The notes under the pieces were generated by a model. That model did not search any database. It was given only the letters and a program-made list of their open reading frames with translations, and was not told where the DNA came from. From Oscillospiraceae bacterium (GTDB taxonomy: Bacteria; Bacillota; Clostridia; Oscillospirales; CAG-272), in assembly GCA_015064925.1 (NCBI GenBank), contig SVRH01000008.1, positions 1-33,156 on the forward strand: a stretch of DNA of 33,156 nucleotides. Reading direction: 5' to 3'. Of this stretch, positions 1 to 9,538 are shown piece after piece (positions within the stretch are counted from its first letter, which is position 1; every line of letters starts with the position of its first letter). A program made the translations under genes and the position numbers.

Positions 1-2
1 AG

Positions 3-1802
3 GATCTCATCCGTGCCGCCTTCGGTGTGGACTACGGCATCGTGGAAACGCTGGCACACTACCGCGCCGCCAAGCATTTTAATCCAAAGGTCAATTTCAT
101 TTTGGACATCGGCGGTCAGGACATCAAGTGCTTCCGCATCAAGAACGGCGCCATCGACAGCATCCTTCTCAACGAAGCCTGCTCCTCGGGCTGTGGCTCC
201 TTTATTGAAACCTTTGCCCGTAGCATGGGATATCCCATTGCCGAGTTTGCTTCCCTTGGCCTTTTTGCAAAGGCTCCCGTGGATCTGGGAAGCCGCTGTA
301 CCGTCTTCATGAATTCCAGCGTCAAGCAGGCGCAAAAGGACGGAGCGGACGTGGGAGACATCTCAGCCGGTCTTTCCATCAGTGTTGTCAAAAACGCGCT
401 TTACAAGGTCATCCGCGCCACCTCTGCCGACGAGCTGGGCGACAACGTGGTGGTACAGGGCGGTACCTTCTACAACAACGCCATTCTGTGCAGCTTTGAG
501 CTGGAGCTTGGCAAGGAGGTTGTACGTCCCTCCATTGCGGGACTCATGGGCGCCTTCGGCGCGGCACTGTACGCCAGACGCAAAGCGGAAAAGCACCCTG
601 AACGCAGTTCTGCCCTCATCACATCTGATGCTCTGGAACGCTTCGTGCACACCTCCCGTACCGCGGTTTGCAACGGCTGCGGAAACCATTGCAGCCTGAC
701 CGTCAATCAATTCGAGGGCGGCAAGCGCTTCATCTCGGGCAACCGATGTGAAAAGGGGCTAGGCGTAAAGGTCGACGAAAAGCTTCCCAATCTGTACGAA
801 TACAAAACAAATCACCTCACCTCACTCATGGAGGATCAGGGGCAGCCCATCCGCGGCACCATTGGTCTGCCTTTGGGGCTTGGCATGTACGAGCTGGCGC
901 CCTTCTGGCACGGTATCTTCCGCGCCCTCGGCTTCCGCGTGATCCTATCAAAGCTCTCTGATCGCGCTCTCTACGAAAAAGGGCAGTTCTCCATTCCCTC
1001 CGACACTGCATGCTATCCCGCCAAGCTCATGCACGGCCACATCGAATGGCTGTTGGAGCAAAAGCCGGATGCCATCTTCTCGCCCTGTCTGACCTATAAC
1101 GTCAACGAATACGCGGGCGAAAACCACTACAATTGCCCTGTAGTTGCCTATTATCCCGAGGTGCTGCGTGGCAACATGGAGGGTCTTGCAAGCACCACCT
1201 TCCTCTATCCCTACCTCAATATCAACGATGAAAAGGTTCTCGCCAAGAGCCTTAGTGAAGCACTCAGTCCGATTTTTGGCAAGATCCCTCTGTCCGAGAT
1301 GCGCAGAGCTGTAAAGCACGGCAGTGAGCAGTACGAAAACTATATGCTGAATTTGTCATATGAGGGAGCAACTGCTCTGCGTTATGCCAAGGAGCACGGT
1401 AAGCGTGTCATGATCTTAGCAGGCAGACCCTACCACACCGACCCCGAAATCTGTCACGGTATCGACCGTTTGGCTTCTTCGCTTGGATTTGTGGTGGTCA
1501 GCGAGGACAGCATCTTCGGGCTTTCTCAGCCCCGCAAGGTGGACGTGCTCAACCAGTGGACCTACCACTCCAGACTCTACCGCTGCGCGGAATTTGCCGC
1601 CACCCACAAGGGTGTAGAGCTGGTACAGCTGGTATCCTTCGGCTGCGGCCTGGACGCAGTCACCACCGACGAGGTGCGCTCCATTTTGGAACGCCGCGGG
1701 AAACTGTATACTCAGATCAAGATCGACGAGATCACAAACCTTGGAGCCGTCAAAATCAGACTGCGTAGCCTGATAGGCGCGTTGGATGAAAAAGAAGGTT
1801 AA
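3..1802 (+). CDS. 2-hydroxyacyl-CoA dehydratase activase-related protein (BcrAD/BadFG-type ATPase domain plus DUF2229-like region), 5' truncated by window edge
   Basis: Frame is open from base 3 (DLIRAAFGVDYGIVETLAHYRAAKHFNPKVNFILDIGGQDIK). ASKHA-type phosphate motif DIGGQDIK; EACSSGCGSFIETFA; Cys cluster CNGCGNHC; DUF2229-like GTIGLPLGLGMYELAPFW and SDTACYPAKLMHGH. Confidence 0.85.
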   Translation, partial: DLIRAAFGVDYGIVETLAHYRAAKHFNPKVNFILDIGGQDIKCFRIKNGAIDSILLNEACSSGCGSFIETFARSMGYPIAEFASLGLFAKAPVDLGSRCTVFMNSSVKQAQKDGADVGDISAGLSISVVKNALYKVIRATSADELGDNVVVQGGTFYNNAILCSFELELGKEVVRPSIAGLMGAFGAALYARRKAEKHPERSSALITSDALERFVHTSRTAVCNGCGNHCSLTVNQFEGGKRFISGNRCEKGLGVKVDEKLPNLYEYKTNHLTSLMEDQGQPIRGTIGLPLGLGMYELAPFWHGIFRALGFRVILSKLSDRALYEKGQFSIPSDTACYPAKLMHGHIEWLLEQKPDAIFSPCLTYNVNEYAGENHYNCPVVAYYPEVLRGNMEGLASTTFLYPYLNINDEKVLAKSLSEALSPIFGKIPLSEMRRAVKHGSEQYENYMLNLSYEGATALRYAKEHGKRVMILAGRPYHTDPEICHGIDRLASSLGFVVVSEDSIFGLSQPRKVDVLNQWTYHSRLYRCAEFAATHKGVELVQLVSFGCGLDAVTTDEVRSILERRGKLYTQIKIDEITNLGAVKIRLRSLIGALDEKEG

Positions 1803-1805
1803 GCT

Positions 1806-3128
1806 ATGAACACACCAAACGAACAAAAAACATATCCAATCTTTACCGAGGAGATGAAAAAGGATTACACGATCCTCGTGCCCACCATGCTCCCCGTTCA
1901 TATCAAGCTGCTTACCAAGATCATGAAGTCATACGGCTACAACGCCGTGATGCTGGAGCCATCCCTCGACCGTAAGATCCCCGACACCGGCATCAAATAC
2001 GTACATAACGACATTTGCTACCCTGCACTGCTGGTCATCGGTCAGTTTCTGGTGGCGCTGGAAAGCGGCGAATACGATCCGAACAAGGTGGCTCTGCTCA
2101 TTACCCAGACAGGTGGCGGCTGCCGTGCCTCCAACTACATCCATCTGCTGCGCAAGGCACTGGAGAAGGCGGGATACGGTCACGTGCCCGTGATCTCCTT
2201 CAACGTTTCGGGTCTGGAAAAGGATTCCGGCTTTCAGATCACCTTCCCCATTCTGCATCGCATGATGTATGCCGTACTGTACGGTGACCTGCTGATGTGT
2301 CTGAAGAATCAGTGTCTGCCCTACGAAAACAACAAGGGCGATACCGAGGCACTGGTGGAATACTGGACAAACCGTCTGGCAGAGGATATGGAAACCAAGC
2401 GCGTTTCCTACCGAAGGATCAAGAGCATCTACACCGAGATCGTCAAGAGCTTTGCCGCCATTCCCATGACAAAGACCGAAAAGGTCAAGGTGGGCATTGT
2501 CGGAGAGATCTTTGTCAAGTATTCACCGCTTGGCAACAACAATCTAGAGCATTTTCTCCTAGGGGAAAACGCAGAGTGCATGGTCCCGGGGTTAACCGAC
2601 TTCTGTCTTTACACCATCTATGACAGCATCATGGACTATAAGCTCTACCGTCGCAATAAAAAATCGGTTTGGATCTATCGTATCGTTTACAGAATGTTTA
2701 TAAACAAGCAGCTGGATCTGATCAAGGCCATTACCGAAAACAGTGACTTTGCTCCCATGTCCTCCTTCAAGCACGCTCCCGACCTTACCGAAAACCTCAT
2801 CGGCAACGGTATGAAGATGGGCGAGGGATGGCTGCTGACCGCCGAAATGGTAGAGCTTTACAAGATGGGGGTCAAAAACATCGTCTGCACCCAGCCCTTC
2901 GGATGCCTTCCCAACCACATCGCGGGCAAAGGCATGATGAAGCCCCTGAAGGAAGCCTACCCCGATATCAATATCGTGGCGGTGGACTACGACCCGGGTG
3001 CCACCCAGATCAACCAGGAAAACCGCATCAAGCTGATGCTGGAAAACGCAAGAGACAGCCTGCGTCTTGAAAAAGAGGGCTCCCCTTCCGACGCCAAGGC
3101 TTCGCAGCGTGAGCTGACACCGGTATAG
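1806..3128 (+). CDS. 2-hydroxyacyl-CoA dehydratase/activase C-terminal-like protein
   Basis: Starts 3 nt after the previous stop. Motifs DICYPALLVIGQFL, TQTGGGCRASNYIHLLRKAL and CTQPFGCLPNHIAGKGMMK match the C-terminal part of the long fused activase-like proteins. Confidence 0.8.
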   Translation: MNTPNEQKTYPIFTEEMKKDYTILVPTMLPVHIKLLTKIMKSYGYNAVMLEPSLDRKIPDTGIKYVHNDICYPALLVIGQFLVALESGEYDPNKVALLITQTGGGCRASNYIHLLRKALEKAGYGHVPVISFNVSGLEKDSGFQITFPILHRMMYAVLYGDLLMCLKNQCLPYENNKGDTEALVEYWTNRLAEDMETKRVSYRRIKSIYTEIVKSFAAIPMTKTEKVKVGIVGEIFVKYSPLGNNNLEHFLLGENAECMVPGLTDFCLYTIYDSIMDYKLYRRNKKSVWIYRIVYRMFINKQLDLIKAITENSDFAPMSSFKHAPDLTENLIGNGMKMGEGWLLTAEMVELYKMGVKNIVCTQPFGCLPNHIAGKGMMKPLKEAYPDINIVAVDYDPGATQINQENRIKLMLENARDSLRLEKEGSPSDAKASQRELTPV

Positions 3129-3129
3129 T

Positions 3130-3162
3130 AAAAAAGATCTGCCATAACGGCAGATCTTTTTG
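3130..3162. terminator. Bidirectional Rho-independent terminator between convergent genes
   Basis: AAAAAGATCTGCC-ATAAC-GGCAGATCTTTTT. Confidence 0.85.
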
Positions 3163-3930
3163 TTATTTAAGCTTCAGTCGCAGGTACTCTTCTTTCACAA
3201 GTCCGTACTTCTTTATCATTTCCTCGGCGATAGCGGCGGAGGCATCGTCGGATACGGTCTTGGAGCCGTGGGCGTCACAGCCAAGGATCACGTGGCAGCC
3301 AAGCTTACCCGCTTCCTCCCAAAAGATGGGATTCGGGTAATGTCTGCCGTCGCGGATGCCCAGCAGATTGATCTCAAGGGGCGTTTCTGTCTCCACCGCA
3401 GCCTTGCACAGACGACGGATCTCGCTGCGGTATTTCTCCTCGCTTCCCGTAAAGTTGATGATATCGGGGTGGGCAACGTAGGAATATACCCCCAGATGCA
3501 TGGCTTCGATCACGCGGTCCACGTAGCCCACAAGGCGCTCTTCGTCGTCGGAAGCACCGCCGTTGTACAGCTTGCCGGGCTCACTGTCCACAAAATGCTG
3601 ACCGAGGATCAGATAGTCGATGGGCTGCTGCTTCAAAAACGCAAAAGTTGCCTCAAAATCGTCGCGGTAATATTCCATTTCCACGCCGATATAAAGGCGA
3701 ATGCGATCTCCAAACTCCTCACGCAAGGAAAGCAAGCTTTCAACGTATCCCGCGTATGCATCGGTGGTCATGCGAAAACCGGAATGGTGTCCGTCCGAAA
3801 AGATGTACGGCGAGTGGTCGGCAAAGCCAAGCTCCTCCATTCCCTTTTCAATGGCAGACTCCACGTATTCTCTGTCCTCGCCCCTTGCATGATTGCAGCG
3901 CATGGTGTGTGTATGATAATTGGTTTTCAT
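3163..3930 (-). CDS. PHP-domain phosphoesterase, histidinol-phosphatase-like
   Basis: N-terminal NYHTHTMRCNHARGEDREYVE; FADHSPY, GVEMEYY, YVAHPDIINF and CDAHGSKTV are PHP metal-site motifs. Confidence 0.85.
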   Translation of the reverse strand: MKTNYHTHTMRCNHARGEDREYVESAIEKGMEELGFADHSPYIFSDGHHSGFRMTTDAYAGYVESLLSLREEFGDRIRLYIGVEMEYYRDDFEATFAFLKQQPIDYLILGQHFVDSEPGKLYNGGASDDEERLVGYVDRVIEAMHLGVYSYVAHPDIINFTGSEEKYRSEIRRLCKAAVETETPLEINLLGIRDGRHYPNPIFWEEAGKLGCHVILGCDAHGSKTVSDDASAAIAEEMIKKYGLVKEEYLRLKLK

Positions 3931-4036
3931 TTTCCTTTCACCTCTTCGTCATCTTCTGATATTATAGCATTTTGAACAAAATTTGCAAGGCTTTTTTGTG
4001 AGAAAAGTGAATTTTAAATTTTTGTGCCCCAAGCTC

Positions 4037-4065
4037 TTGCAAAGAAGTCACTTTTTCAGTATAAT
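4037..4065 (+). promoter_or_regulatory. Sigma-A-type promoter upstream of pyrophosphatase
   Basis: TTGCAA - 17 nt - TATAAT. Confidence 0.65.
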
Positions 4066-4102
4066 ATTAAAAATATCTTTTGAAATGAACGGAGGTACCA
4101 CA

Positions 4103-4636
4103 ATGTCGAACATCTGGCATGATATTTCTCCCAAACGCATCACTCCCGAGGATTTCATCTGCGTCATCGAAATTCCCAAGGGAAGCAAGAAAAAATACGA
4201 GCTGGACAAGGAAACGGGGCTTATTATCCTTGACCGTATTCTTTATACATCCACCCACTATCCCGCAAATTACGGCTTTATTCCCCGCACCTTCGGAGAT
4301 GACAATGACCCCATGGACGTACTGCTCATCTGCTCGCAGGCACTGGAGCCCATGTCTTTGGTGCGCGCCTACCCCATCGGTGTCATCACCATGATCGACT
4401 CAAATCACCGCGATGAAAAGATCATCGCCATTCCCTTCAGCGATCCCACCTACAACCATTTCCGCGACATTTCCGATCTGCCGGCACACATTTTTGACGA
4501 AATGCGCCATTTCTTCACGGTCTACAAGAATCTGGAGAACAAGGAAACCGCCGTGGACGAGGTCATGGGAAGAGACGCTGCCATCGCCATCATCAAGGAA
4601 TCCATTGATAATTACATCGAAAAATTCTGCAAATAA
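4103..4636 (+). CDS. ppa: Inorganic pyrophosphatase (family I)
   Basis: Start chosen at 4103 behind GGAGGT (the ORF track begins earlier at 3983). YPANYGFIPRTFGDDNDPMDVLLI is the PPase signature. Confidence 0.9.
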   Translation: MSNIWHDISPKRITPEDFICVIEIPKGSKKKYELDKETGLIILDRILYTSTHYPANYGFIPRTFGDDNDPMDVLLICSQALEPMSLVRAYPIGVITMIDSNHRDEKIIAIPFSDPTYNHFRDISDLPAHIFDEMRHFFTVYKNLENKETAVDEVMGRDAAIAIIKESIDNYIEKFCK

Positions 4637-4641
4637 ATATC

Positions 4642-4675
4642 GGGAGATGACCGTTTAGGTCATCTCCCTTTTTAT
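4642..4675. terminator. Rho-independent terminator
   Basis: GGGAGATGACC-GTTTA-GGTCATCTCCC followed by a T-run. Confidence 0.85.
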
Positions 4676-6717
4676 TAGTTTACAGTCAGTTCACCGATAC
4701 TGATAAAGGTCTGAGAGCCGCCTGCCTTACCGCACAGACGCACGCCGTCACACTTGGTGGGAGTGTTCAGTACAAAGGTATAGGTATCATAGTTCTTGCC
4801 ATTATTCTTAAGCGGATATTCATCGCCGTCCATTGTGTATTCAACAGCCTTCCACTCTCCGTTCACCAGCACCTGCACTTCAAGCGTTGTAAACCAACCG
4901 CCGTTGCCGAAGCTCATACCCTCGGTGAAGACAACCTTGGAAACGGTCTTTTCTTCACGGTAGATATAGCCAACGTACGCGGTCTTACAGCCTGCGGGGT
5001 TGCCGTGGGGGTCGCCCAGCACGTAGGTATCGTACTGGCTGCCCTGAGAGGTGGGTGCCTTGCCGTCGCAAATGATGTTGATGTCGCGGGATCCGCCACC
5101 CCAAGGAGTGGTCACGTAGCAGATGATGATGGGCTTGGAAAGCAGAGATGCGCTACCGTCGGTGGCAATCTTCACTTCTCTTTCCACCTTCATTTCGGTA
5201 CCCTTATCACCGGTCACGGTCAAAGTGATGGTGTAAACGCCCTTCTTTGCGTAGGTGTAGGATGCGGGAGTAACGTTATTGAATTTGTAACCGTCGCCCA
5301 TGTCAAGCACGTAGCCGACGATCTTTTCATTCTTGGCGTAGGGAGTCAACTCCACGATCTTCACAGAGCTTCCGGTCACCTTCAGTTCAAGGTAGCCGAA
5401 TACGCCGTCGGGCCACTGCTCGAATTCCACGGGGATGTACAGATTGTCCTTTTCAAAGGTCCAGCTCTTGTTATCGTTCTTGACAGCACCGGACTTTTCC
5501 AAAACCTCTCTCATCAGATCCATGTTCAGATCAATGGTCTCTCTGAAATTGTATTCAGTGAAGGAGAAATTGGTATTGATGTAATCCAGCGCGGATGCGT
5601 AGTTCTTGGGGAGCTTGGATGCGCCGTAATAGTTGCCCAGAATGGAAGCAGCGCTGGAGGGGTTACAGTCACTGTCCTGACCGCAGCGGGTGGACAAAAT
5701 GATGGTCTTGTTGATGTCGCCTTCGCCGTACAGCATACCCAGAAGGATGTAGCCGGAGTTCAGCTTAGCGTCAATGTTGCTCTTGCCGGGCAGCTCGGGG
5801 CAAAGGTCCTTGGATGCCCACTTCACTTCCAGCTTGCGCCAGTTCTGTTCGAAGGTATCGCCCGCCTTATAGCTTTCGATCACGTCGTCCAGCAGATTGC
5901 GGAACTCGGTTCCCTCAGGAATGACCTCCACACCTGCGCGCCAGATCTCTTCAATGGAGGTGGCGGTATATGCCGCAGAGTGCATCGCAGTTACAAACAC
6001 GCCGCCGTACACGCCGTCGCCATAGTTCATAATATGACCGATCTCAAAGGCACGCTTTGCTGCTTCATTGGGCATACCGGGATACATCATGCCAAGGAAG
6101 TCAGCCTCGATCTGCCAGTCGATATCGTCAGCATGGTAATTGTACAGGTAGCTGCCCGATTGGGGGAAAGGAATGCCGTTGAGCAGGTTCTGTCTACCCA
6201 TGTAGTTGGCATGCCAAAGAGCGAACTTGGAGTCGCGGAAGGTCTCTGCCATATACTTGGGATCACAATCCACACCGTGATCCTTCATGGCATCCAAGAA
6301 GGGGATCTCTACGTACAGGTCGTCCTGACCAAAGGCGTCGTTGATCATTTCGGGCTTCCAGATGGGCATACCGGTTTCGGGGATCAGCTTGCCCGCATGG
6401 GTAAACTCTGTGGAAGCCGCCCAGGCAACGCCCACCATCTGACCGATCCAGCCGCCGGTGATCTTATCCTTCATTTCGGCTTCGGTAAGGGTCACCTTGC
6501 TCTTGGCAGGCACGTCGGGTTTTTGAGATCCTTCGGGCTTTTCAGATCCCTCGGGTGTTTCAGATCCCTCGGGTGCATCGGAGCCTTCGCCGGTTCCGGT
6601 ACCGGGTTTGTTGTTGTCGGGGGCGTCATTTCCGGTGCTATTTGAGGCACCGCCGCACGCCTGCAGCAGCATTGCGATCAAGCACAGGATCGCCAACCAT
6701 TTTGCAGATTTTCTCAT
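4675..6717 (-). CDS. Secreted lipoprotein with ADP-ribosylglycohydrolase-family domain plus PKD-like and C-terminal beta-sandwich region
   Basis: Lipobox LLQAC; low-complexity EGS/KPEGS linker; GGWIGQMVGVAWAAS, AFGQDDLYVEIPFLDAM, YGDGVYGGVFVTAMHSAAY and CGQDSDCNPSSAASILGNYYG are family motifs; GDGYKFNNVTPASYTYAKKGVYTITLTVTG is PKD-like. RBS AAGGAG. Confidence 0.8.
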   Translation of the reverse strand: MRKSAKWLAILCLIAMLLQACGGASNSTGNDAPDNNKPGTGTGEGSDAPEGSETPEGSEKPEGSQKPDVPAKSKVTLTEAEMKDKITGGWIGQMVGVAWAASTEFTHAGKLIPETGMPIWKPEMINDAFGQDDLYVEIPFLDAMKDHGVDCDPKYMAETFRDSKFALWHANYMGRQNLLNGIPFPQSGSYLYNYHADDIDWQIEADFLGMMYPGMPNEAAKRAFEIGHIMNYGDGVYGGVFVTAMHSAAYTATSIEEIWRAGVEVIPEGTEFRNLLDDVIESYKAGDTFEQNWRKLEVKWASKDLCPELPGKSNIDAKLNSGYILLGMLYGEGDINKTIILSTRCGQDSDCNPSSAASILGNYYGASKLPKNYASALDYINTNFSFTEYNFRETIDLNMDLMREVLEKSGAVKNDNKSWTFEKDNLYIPVEFEQWPDGVFGYLELKVTGSSVKIVELTPYAKNEKIVGYVLDMGDGYKFNNVTPASYTYAKKGVYTITLTVTGDKGTEMKVEREVKIATDGSASLLSKPIIICYVTTPWGGGSRDINIICDGKAPTSQGSQYDTYVLGDPHGNPAGCKTAYVGYIYREEKTVSKVVFTEGMSFGNGGWFTTLEVQVLVNGEWKAVEYTMDGDEYPLKNNGKNYDTYTFVLNTPTKCDGVRLCGKAGGSQTFISIGELTVN

Positions 6718-6741
6718 ATTGCGCTTCTCCTTTTTAAATTT

Positions 6742-8100
6742 TTATACTGTTTTTTTCACGAAAGGCATCGTTTTCTTTGCCATTTCGGTAATGGAAACCT
6801 TGTTATAACCCATGATATTGCTTTCCAGCGTATCGCAAACGCGATCGGTAAATTCTCTGGGCAGCGCCTTGTAACCGAGCATTACGCCGAGAATAGAGCC
6901 AACGGTGGCACCGTTACAGTCGGTATCAAGACCGGTCTGTACAGACAGACCCACGGATCTTGCGTAATCCTTTTCACCGTACAGAAGGGACGCCGCCACG
7001 ATCTCTGCATTGGAAACGGTGTGGGTCCAGTCGTGACCGTTGCGTTCGTCCCAACGCTTGTGGATATCGGCAAAGCAGTCCTCCACAGAAACGCCGTCAT
7101 GGTACATCTTGATGATGTTTTCCAGTGCCTCATAGGTTCTGGACTTTTCGGGGATCTCAGCCATACCGCGGCGGATCACCTTTTCGGGATCGTCACAGCC
7201 ATAGGCGGCTGCCAGCATGGCGGAAACCCACATTTCACCGTAAATACCGTTCTTGATATGAGAGATGGAGGCATCTCTGTGCGCCATATCGGCAGCGGTT
7301 TCGGGATCGCAGGGGTTGATATAACCGAATACGTCACCGCGGATCTGTGCGCCGATCCATTCACGGTAGGGATTCTTGTACTGTGCGGACATGGGGGGCA
7401 GATATCCGTTGACGAAATTGCGATATGCGATTCTCTCAGCGGTGCAGTACGCATTCTTCACCTGCGTGCCAAGCCAAGTATACGCCACGTGATCGGAGGT
7501 GAAGTCTCTGCCGTGCCACTGCAACAGACGCAGCGCCACGATCATGTAGTTGGTGTCGTCATCGGGGGGCATTCTGCCAAAATCTCTGGGATATGCACAG
7601 CCTGCAATGTTCCAAGAAAGTCCCTTGCCCACTTCCTCTGTAATATCTTCCTTATCGATATAGCGGGTCATGGGGTAGTTGTTTGTTCTTTTCAAGATCT
7701 CCTGCAGTTCCCAGGACATGATGCCCTCCACGGGCTTACCAAGGAAACAACCGCAAACACGTCCATACCAAGCGCCAAGCATTTTGTCCTCGAGAACCTC
7801 GTCCGAGGGCATGGGCATTTCAAGATCGTATGCCTTTCTTGCCGCCTGAATACCGGGAAGATCGCTGGGCTCCACGTAGGGATAACCCTCCTTCATGGGC
7901 GCTTCGCTGACAAGGGTATACAGCACGTCTGCCATCTTTTCCTTGTATTCATTGTTTGGCATGGCAAACACGGCATCAAACAAAGCCTTGTACTGTTCAA
8001 TGTCCTTGCCTTCCTCCACGGATTGCTTGAACTCAACGTCCAATTCCTTTTCGTAGCGCTCCCAGGTGGGGTGCTTATCATAGTTTGGCAGAATCTTCAC
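6742..8100 (-). CDS. ADP-ribosylglycohydrolase-family protein (cytoplasmic)
   Basis: The ORF track begins at 8271, but GGAGGAAAGAAACA-GTG supports a GTG start at 8100. Motifs [41 protein letters not shown] and [17 protein letters not shown]. Confidence 0.85.
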   Translation of the reverse strand: MKILPNYDKHPTWERYEKELDVEFKQSVEEGKDIEQYKALFDAVFAMPNNEYKEKMADVLYTLVSEAPMKEGYPYVEPSDLPGIQAARKAYDLEMPMPSDEVLEDKMLGAWYGRVCGCFLGKPVEGIMSWELQEILKRTNNYPMTRYIDKEDITEEVGKGLSWNIAGCAYPRDFGRMPPDDDTNYMIVALRLLQWHGRDFTSDHVAYTWLGTQVKNAYCTAERIAYRNFVNGYLPPMSAQYKNPYREWIGAQIRGDVFGYINPCDPETAADMAHRDASISHIKNGIYGEMWVSAMLAAAYGCDDPEKVIRRGMAEIPEKSRTYEALENIIKMYHDGVSVEDCFADIHKRWDERNGHDWTHTVSNAEIVAASLLYGEKDYARSVGLSVQTGLDTDCNGATVGSILGVMLGYKALPREFTDRVCDTLESNIMGYNKVSITEMAKKTMPFVKKTV

Positions 8101-9353
8101 TGTTTCTTTCCTCCTTGATTCTTCAGCGTTTTTCTGTAATTTAACGGCGATACGCCGTATAATTTCTTGAATTTTTCTCTGAAAAAGCTCTCGTTGCTGT
8201 ACCCGATGCTGTGGATGATCGCACCGATGGGCATCTCGGTCTCTCTGAGCAGCCTTGCTGCCACCGAGCATCTCTTTTCATTGACGTACACGGCAAAGCT
8301 TTTTCCCACTGTTTTCTTCACGATGTTTCCCGTGTAAACAGATGAATATCCCAGCACCGCTGCCAGCTCCGAAAGACCGGCATCCTGTAAGTGTTCGTCT
8401 ATGTAGCTGTCGATCTTTTGCAGCAGAGCCTCGTCGGCAGCAACGTAGCCTGCATCCTTTGGCTTCAGGCTTTTCTTGACAGCCTTCACCTCATCTGCAT
8501 AGGGGATAGAGGGAGCAGCGCCCTTCTTGGAAACCGCCAGTGCCGAGGCGGCGCATGCCGTTTGAAGGATCTCCTCGGGCGGGTAGCCCCCCGCCAGTCC
8601 TGCGATAAAGTATCCCATAAAGGTATCTCCCGCAGCGGTGGTATCCACCACCGACACGTCATACGCCGAATGGAAGTACAGCTCGTTTCCGTCATGGTAC
8701 ATACAGCCCTTGTCTCCCAGAGTCAACACCACCTTCAACTTGGGATATTTGGCGCGCAGTGCCGAAACGATCTTGGCAGGCTCCTTGCATCCTGAAAGAT
8801 ATTCGCCCTCGATCTCATTGAGCACCGTATACGAAATCTTCTGAAAGTCGATCTTTTCAATATTCGCATCGATCGGAGAAGGATTGATCACCGTCTGCAT
8901 TCCCTTTTCATGGGCGCGTTCCACGATGTACGGGGTATTGTTGATCTCGTTCTGCAAAAGGAGCAGATCTCCTTCTCCAAACTGCGCAAGCACCGAATCG
9001 ATATATTCTTTGGAAAACATACCGTTGGAGCCCGAGTGGATCACAATGGAGTTCTCGCCCTTACAGCTTACCTGAATGACCGCGTGGCCGCTGGGCTCAT
9101 CCATCTTTTGCAAAAACGTCACATCCACACCGCTTTCCGACATGGTGTCCAGCAGCAGTCCTCCGTCCGGTCCGATGCAGCCCGCATGGTACACCTTCTG
9201 TCCCGCCTTTGCGATGGCGATGGACTGATTGAGCCCCTTGCCGCCGGGAAAAACATCTCTGCGGCTGCTGTGCTCGGTTTCTCCCACCTTGACGATGTGA
9301 TCCAGTTGATACACATAGTCGATATTGCAGGAACCGAAATTGACGATCTTCAA
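8097..9353 (-). CDS. PfkB-family (ribokinase-like) kinase fused to a C-terminal AraC-type HTH domain
   Basis: Ribokinase motifs [27 protein letters not shown] and [19 protein letters not shown]-terminal Ara[89 protein letters not shown] start at 9353 behind AAGGGGTG preferred over ATG 9380. The stop overlaps the next start as GTGA. Confidence 0.85.
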   Translation of the reverse strand: MKIVNFGSCNIDYVYQLDHIVKVGETEHSSRRDVFPGGKGLNQSIAIAKAGQKVYHAGCIGPDGGLLLDTMSESGVDVTFLQKMDEPSGHAVIQVSCKGENSIVIHSGSNGMFSKEYIDSVLAQFGEGDLLLLQNEINNTPYIVERAHEKGMQTVINPSPIDANIEKIDFQKISYTVLNEIEGEYLSGCKEPAKIVSALRAKYPKLKVVLTLGDKGCMYHDGNELYFHSAYDVSVVDTTAAGDTFMGYFIAGLAGGYPPEEILQTACAASALAVSKKGAAPSIPYADEVKAVKKSLKPKDAGYVAADEALLQKIDSYIDEHLQDAGLSELAAVLGYSSVYTGNIVKKTVGKSFAVYVNEKRCSVAARLLRETEMPIGAIIHSIGYSNESFFREKFKKLYGVSPLNYRKTLKNQGGKKQ

Positions 9354-9481
9354 AATTTCACCCCTTTTCCTTGTTTTCATCTATTATATCACAAATTCAT
9401 CTAAAAATAAAGAACGATTGTCAGTAAAAAACAGACCGATTGAAAGTTTTTCACAAGACATTTCGTTTACCGCCGCATATC

Positions 9482-9510
9482 TTGACAAATATCACCAAAT
9501 CAACTAGAAT
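9482..9510 (+). promoter_or_regulatory. Sigma-A-type promoter
   Basis: TTGACA - 17 nt - TAGAAT upstream of the 9539 CDS. Confidence 0.75.
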
Positions 9511-9538
9511 AAAAACACCATTTCATTGGGAGGAAGCC

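Noticed and set aside
3160-3975. 271 aa + strand ORF opposite the PHP gene
   Set aside because: The minus-strand frame carries complete PHP metal-site motifs; the + frame has none.
5005-6645. Long + strand ORF (546 aa) opposite the ADP-ribosylglycohydrolase lipoprotein
   Set aside because: Antisense to a gene with clear domain motifs, no RBS or recognisable motifs; composition (G/H/V-rich) is typical of a shadow ORF.
7021-8118. 365 aa + strand ORF opposite the cytoplasmic ADP-ribosylglycohydrolase
   Set aside because: Shadow ORF of a well-supported minus-strand gene.
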